A stretch of 26,056 nt of DNA from Bryobacterales bacterium. GTDB lineage: Bacteria > Acidobacteriota > Terriglobia > Bryobacterales > Bryobacteraceae. The notes below the pieces were generated by a model, which saw only the letters and a list, made by a program, of their open reading frames with translations, made no database searches and was not told the DNA's origin. Location: the NCBI GenBank assembly GCA_003132865.1, contig PKYZ01000494.1:8052-34107 (forward strand). Reading direction: 5' to 3'. Below, in pieces: positions 23,417-26,056 of this stretch. A program made the translations under genes and the position numbers. The first letter of the stretch is position 1. The number at the start of each line of letters is the position of its first letter.

Positions 23417-24622
23417 TTACAGTTCCCTCACCAGTTCGTACACCGTAATTTCCGGCGGCGCGCCGATGCGCATGGGCACGCCGATGGTGCCGATGCCGCG
23501 GTTCACGTAAAGTTGGCCGCCCGGCTTCTGGAACCAGCCTGCCACGTAGGGCGTCACCAGCCGGCTTGGCGCGATTTCGGGACTGACGAATTCAAGCGCC
23601 ACCTGGCCGCCGTGCGTGTGCCCCGCCAGACTCAGGTCGATGCCCATCTCCGCTGCTCGATCGAAGGTATCCGGGTTGTGGCTCATCAGGATGTTCACCG
23701 TGCCGGGCGCCACCAGGCTCTCGACGCCTTCGAGGTACGTGCGCACGAACTTCTCACTGCCGGGCGACATGTGCCGGCGAGTCTCGAAATCGACTCCGAT
23801 CAGATTGAACGATTCCCCCTGCGCGGAGACCGGCACGCGCTCCTGGCGCAGAATCCGGATCCCCACTTGTTGAAACATCCGCGTGATGGAATCCTCGGTA
23901 TGCGACCAGGCCTCATGATTTCCCAGGCAGCCGAAGATCCCGAAAGGCGCGTGCAAGCCGGTGAGCGCATTCACCACGGCCCGCTGCGTGGATGCGTCCC
24001 AAGTGACGAAGTCTCCGGTTAACGCGATCAAGTCTGGCTTCAGATCGTTCGCGATCCGCACATACTTGCGGATTTGGTCCTCGGTCATGAACGGCCCGAT
24101 GTGAATGTCGGAAAGCTGCGCGATGCGAAACCCCGCGAACGCTTTGGGAAGCCGTGCCAGGCGGATGCGCTGGCGGGTGATCTCGAGATTGAGCCGGCCG
24201 TAAAGCAAACCATATGCGCCGGCCACGAATGGCGCGGCGACCACCACGCTGGCGGTGCGCTCCAGGAATTGCCGCCTGCCGGGCGAACCGAGTACGCTGG
24301 TGGATCGCGCCACGCGCCGTACAGGCCACACCAGGATGGCGATCAGAAACGCAACCACCGAACTGGCCACCCACCACACGAACGGAGCCGAAACCAACGC
24401 GTCATACCACGTCAAGCGCGTGGGGCTCGCGCGCCGCCCAAACACGCCGAAGTTGACAAGGAATAGCGCGAGATAGGCCGCCAGGCCGGCTGCGATCAGT
24501 AGGATGCGCGCCGTCCTGGTTTTCACCAGCCTCTTCACCAGCGCGCGCGCCCGCACATACCAGTAGATTTGGCTTCCCACGAACACAGCCATAACGATGC
24601 CGAGAATGAGCGCGAAAGACAT
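23417..24622 (-). CDS. Membrane-anchored metallophosphoesterase (YkuE/YaeI-like)
   Basis: The 401-aa calcineurin-type phosphoesterase has all metal motifs: SDIHIG (Asp172, His174), LTGDFVTWD (Asp204), GNHEAW (Asn235, His236), SHNPD (His315) and GHTHGGQ (His335, His337). The N-terminus has about three membrane helices (4-22, 38-58, 78-99). A twin-arginine motif GRRQFLERTAS (115-125) then leads a further hydrophobic stretch (about 124-141). This suggests the catalytic domain is exported by Tat after Sec-type insertion of the first helices. The family acts on phosphodiester or lipid-linked phosphates; the substrate here is open. The start at 24622 has AGAGGG before it. Confidence 0.9.
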   Translation of the reverse strand: MSFALILGIVMAVFVGSQIYWYVRARALVKRLVKTRTARILLIAAGLAAYLALFLVNFGVFGRRASPTRLTWYDALVSAPFVWWVASSVVAFLIAILVWPVRRVARSTSVLGSPGRRQFLERTASVVVAAPFVAGAYGLLYGRLNLEITRQRIRLARLPKAFAGFRIAQLSDIHIGPFMTEDQIRKYVRIANDLKPDLIALTGDFVTWDASTQRAVVNALTGLHAPFGIFGCLGNHEAWSHTEDSITRMFQQVGIRILRQERVPVSAQGESFNLIGVDFETRRHMSPGSEKFVRTYLEGVESLVAPGTVNILMSHNPDTFDRAAEMGIDLSLAGHTHGGQVALEFVSPEIAPSRLVTPYVAGWFQKPGGQLYVNRGIGTIGVPMRIGAPPEITVYELVREL

Positions 24623-24641
24623 CGAACCCTCTATGCGCGCT

Positions 24642-24650
24642 ATTATCCCA
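24642..24650 (-). promoter_or_regulatory. Extended -10 element for the metallophosphoesterase gene
   Basis: On the minus strand TGGGATAAT reads as an extended -10 (TGn plus GATAAT), placing transcription start about 13 bases before the ATG at 24622. The -35 region is poor, as is usual with extended -10 promoters. The divergent gene starts at 24695, so the two share a 72-base control region. Confidence 0.45.
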
Positions 24651-24694
24651 CATGCCTCTGGACTGAACTCGGGGTTCCGGTTTAAGCTGGGTGA

Positions 24695-25201
24695 ATGCTC
24701 AGGTTTCTCACCGGGATCGTATTGTGCGCGTGCGCCGCGGCTGAATCGCCCGCCGGCATCGAGAAGATTCTGGCCTACCAGGGAACCTGGAAGATCGAAA
24801 CCGAGCACTTCAATACCCGCTTCAGCAAGGCGGCGAAGGAATCCAGCACTCTGCGGAACGATTGCTGGCGCAGCGAAGGCTTTTTTGTCTGCGACCAATT
24901 CGTGAACGGAGAATCGAAGGACCTGATCGTGTTCACCTACGACGCCAAAGACGATACCTACGGCAGCTACTCCGTGCCCGCCGCAGGCGGCGAGGGTGGG
25001 AGCGGCAAGCTGATCGTCAAAGGCAACGTCTGGACCTTTCCCTGGGAAGACAAGCAGGACGGAAAAACCGTCTACTTCCGGATTGTCAATACGTTCACGG
25101 CGCCCGGCACGATCGAATACCGGCAGGAGTTTTCCGAAGACAAGGTCCACTGGACGGTGACGGCGAAGGGGCTCGAACGCAAACTGGAAGACCGCAGATG
25201 A
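24695..25201 (+). CDS. Small secreted protein, DUF1579-like
   Basis: The 168-aa protein has a signal peptide (MLRFLTGIVLCACAAA). The mature part has an opening (IEKILAYQGTWKIETEHF) and beta-rich pattern like DUF1579/lipocalin-like proteins, in which a conserved G-x-W begins the first strand and later strands read VFTYDAKDDTYGSYSV and TIEYRQEFSEDKVHWTVTAKG. No catalytic residues can be named. It is coupled to the next gene by ATGA overlap, so it may serve the same envelope function as the two small transporters downstream. The family link is moderate; the secreted nature is clear. Confidence 0.75.
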   Translation: MLRFLTGIVLCACAAAESPAGIEKILAYQGTWKIETEHFNTRFSKAAKESSTLRNDCWRSEGFFVCDQFVNGESKDLIVFTYDAKDDTYGSYSVPAAGGEGGSGKLIVKGNVWTFPWEDKQDGKTVYFRIVNTFTAPGTIEYRQEFSEDKVHWTVTAKGLERKLEDRR

Positions 25202-25614
25202 TTGCCAAGCGAGGCGTGCGCTTCCGCACCTACTCTCTGCTGGGTCTGTTTGTCTTCCTAAGGCCGTTGGGCAATCTATCTCTGGCCTGGGGCACGAAAC
25301 ATTTTCCGCAAGTATTGTCGTTGAACCCGGTGGCCTACCTGCGCGCGATGGTGGATCCATTCGTGGCGCTGGGCATCGCCATGCTCATCCTGGCGCTGCT
25401 TACGCGCATGGCGCTGCTGAGCCTCGCCGACTTGAGTTTTGTGCTGCCGGTGACGGCGATCGGGTACGTGCTGGCAGCGCTGTTTGGCCGGGTGTTTCTG
25501 CACGAAGCCGTCACCGCTCAGCAGTGGATGGGAACCGTGCTGATCTTCATGGGCACCGGCCTGGTAGGCACGACCTCGCAAAACACCACGCCACCCGAGG
25601 AAGAATCCGAATGA
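25198..25614 (+). CDS. Half-size DMT/EamA-like membrane protein, first of a pair
   Basis: The 138-aa protein has about four hydrophobic helices. The second half, ADLSFVLPVTAIGYVLAALFGRVFLHEAVTAQQWMGTVLIFMG, matches the end of an EamA/SMR unit, where a conserved Glu in the loop precedes the last helix. It overlaps both neighbours by ATGA. Single EamA halves of this size work as dimers; with the unlike partner encoded next, a heterodimer such as ArnE/ArnF is plausible. The substrate is not known. Confidence 0.8.
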   Translation: MIAKRGVRFRTYSLLGLFVFLRPLGNLSLAWGTKHFPQVLSLNPVAYLRAMVDPFVALGIAMLILALLTRMALLSLADLSFVLPVTAIGYVLAALFGRVFLHEAVTAQQWMGTVLIFMGTGLVGTTSQNTTPPEEESE

Positions 25615-25970
25615 AGTGGATCCTGTTGAGCATCGTGGTGACGGCCACCGCGCTGAGCGACCTGCTGCAAAGTCACGAGATGAAGAGAGCGGGCGAGCAA
25701 TCGGTGGGAGCGCGGGGCCTCGCGCGACTGCTGAAGACGATTGCTATGCGCCGCTATCTGATCCTTTCGATCGTCTGCCTGGCGATTTCCTTCTTCGCGT
25801 TCATGGCGTTGGTGCAGGCCGAGCCGCTCAGCTTCGCGGTGCCGGCGTCCGCCTCAAGCTTCATCCTGGAAACGGTGCTGGCGAAGCTGGTGCTGAAGGA
25901 AGACGTGGGCATGCGGCGCGGCGCCGGCGCGCTGCTTGTGCTGGGCGGCGTGATCCTACTCGCGCGTTGA
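25611..25970 (+). CDS. Half-size DMT/EamA-like membrane protein, second of a pair
   Basis: The 119-aa protein has about four helices and the same EamA-type ending: PLSFAVPASASSFILETVLAKLVLKEDVGMRRGAGALLVLGGVILL. It starts within the stop of the preceding gene (ATGA). The N-terminal helix contains no processed signal. It differs clearly from its partner, so the two are old paralogues and not a recent copy. Together they equal one full DMT transporter in helix number. ArnE/ArnF-like lipid-carrier flipping is one possibility, suggested only by gene arrangement. Confidence 0.8.
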   Translation: MKWILLSIVVTATALSDLLQSHEMKRAGEQSVGARGLARLLKTIAMRRYLILSIVCLAISFFAFMALVQAEPLSFAVPASASSFILETVLAKLVLKEDVGMRRGAGALLVLGGVILLAR

Positions 25971-25980
25971 GCCGCGTGGG

Positions 25981-26056
25981 GCAGGACTCCTCCAGTCCTG
26001 CACGGATCCTCCAGGACCCGCTCTTCGCGCAACAGAGCAGGCCGACGTGGACGTCG
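25981..26056. repeat. Palindrome cluster at the window end
   Basis: GCAGGACT-cctcc-AGTCCTGC (25981-26001) is a perfect 8-bp hairpin. GGATCCT-cc-AGGACCC follows it with one mismatch. CGACGT-gg-ACGTCG (26043-26056) is perfect and ends with the window. The preceding GTGGG and loop style match the cluster at 9992-10028. It may also end transcription of the DMT pair. Confidence 0.6.

Overview
The window looks like chromosomal DNA of a high-GC soil-type bacterium, most likely Acidobacteriota of the Bryobacterales/Solibacter kind. This is inferred from gene style, not from a marker gene: Tat-exported sugar isomerase and Gfo/Idh/MocA proteins, a secreted YVTN-propeller phosphoesterase, a DUF5818-like secreted protein, many ATGA-overlapping genes, and dispersed hairpin and short wandering repeats between genes. 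No rRNA, tRNA or CRISPR array was seen.

Layout. 1-2518 (minus): the N-terminal 839 codons of glutamate synthase large subunit (gltB), cut by the window edge, with an AT-rich upstream region carrying repeated GATACTA boxes. 2888-3230: a 343-bp internally deleted IS630-type element with intact terminal inverted repeats. 3327-5512: a two-gene operon of Tat-exported proteins (TIM-barrel isomerase and Gfo/Idh/MocA oxidoreductase). 5591-6000 (minus): a broken TonB-type fragment.

6027-14042: an export cluster equivalent to E. coli cecR-ybhG-ybhF-ybhS-ybhR, with a TolC-type outer-membrane gene added at the end. TetR regulator, membrane fusion protein, double ATPase, two ABC-2 permeases and OMF together would make a complete tripartite pump. 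A perfect inverted repeat overlaps a sigma70-like promoter 4 to 40 bases before the regulator and suggests autorepression. The ATPase gene carries an in-frame TAG in its first nucleotide-binding domain, and the regulator mRNA would be nearly leaderless.

14130-15181 (minus): a DUF5818-like secreted protein followed by a Crp/Fnr regulator. 15372-18077: a 901-aa secreted beta-propeller plus phosphoesterase protein. 18078-22366: a region of different character (less GC-biased codons, no recognised families) holding a translationally coupled membrane protein and glycine-rich collagen-like lipoprotein, then a convergent polytopic membrane protein and two large adjacent inverted repeats. It is bounded on the right by a 5'-truncated, frameshifted and nonsense-mutated second copy of the last third of the 901-aa gene (22366-23295). 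This island is the best candidate for something undescribed.

23417-24622 (minus): membrane-anchored metallophosphoesterase with an internal twin-arginine motif. 24695-25970: a secreted small protein coupled by ATGA overlaps to two half-size DMT/EamA-like membrane proteins that probably act as a pair. The window ends in another cluster of short palindromes of the type also seen at 5512-5580 and 9992-10140.
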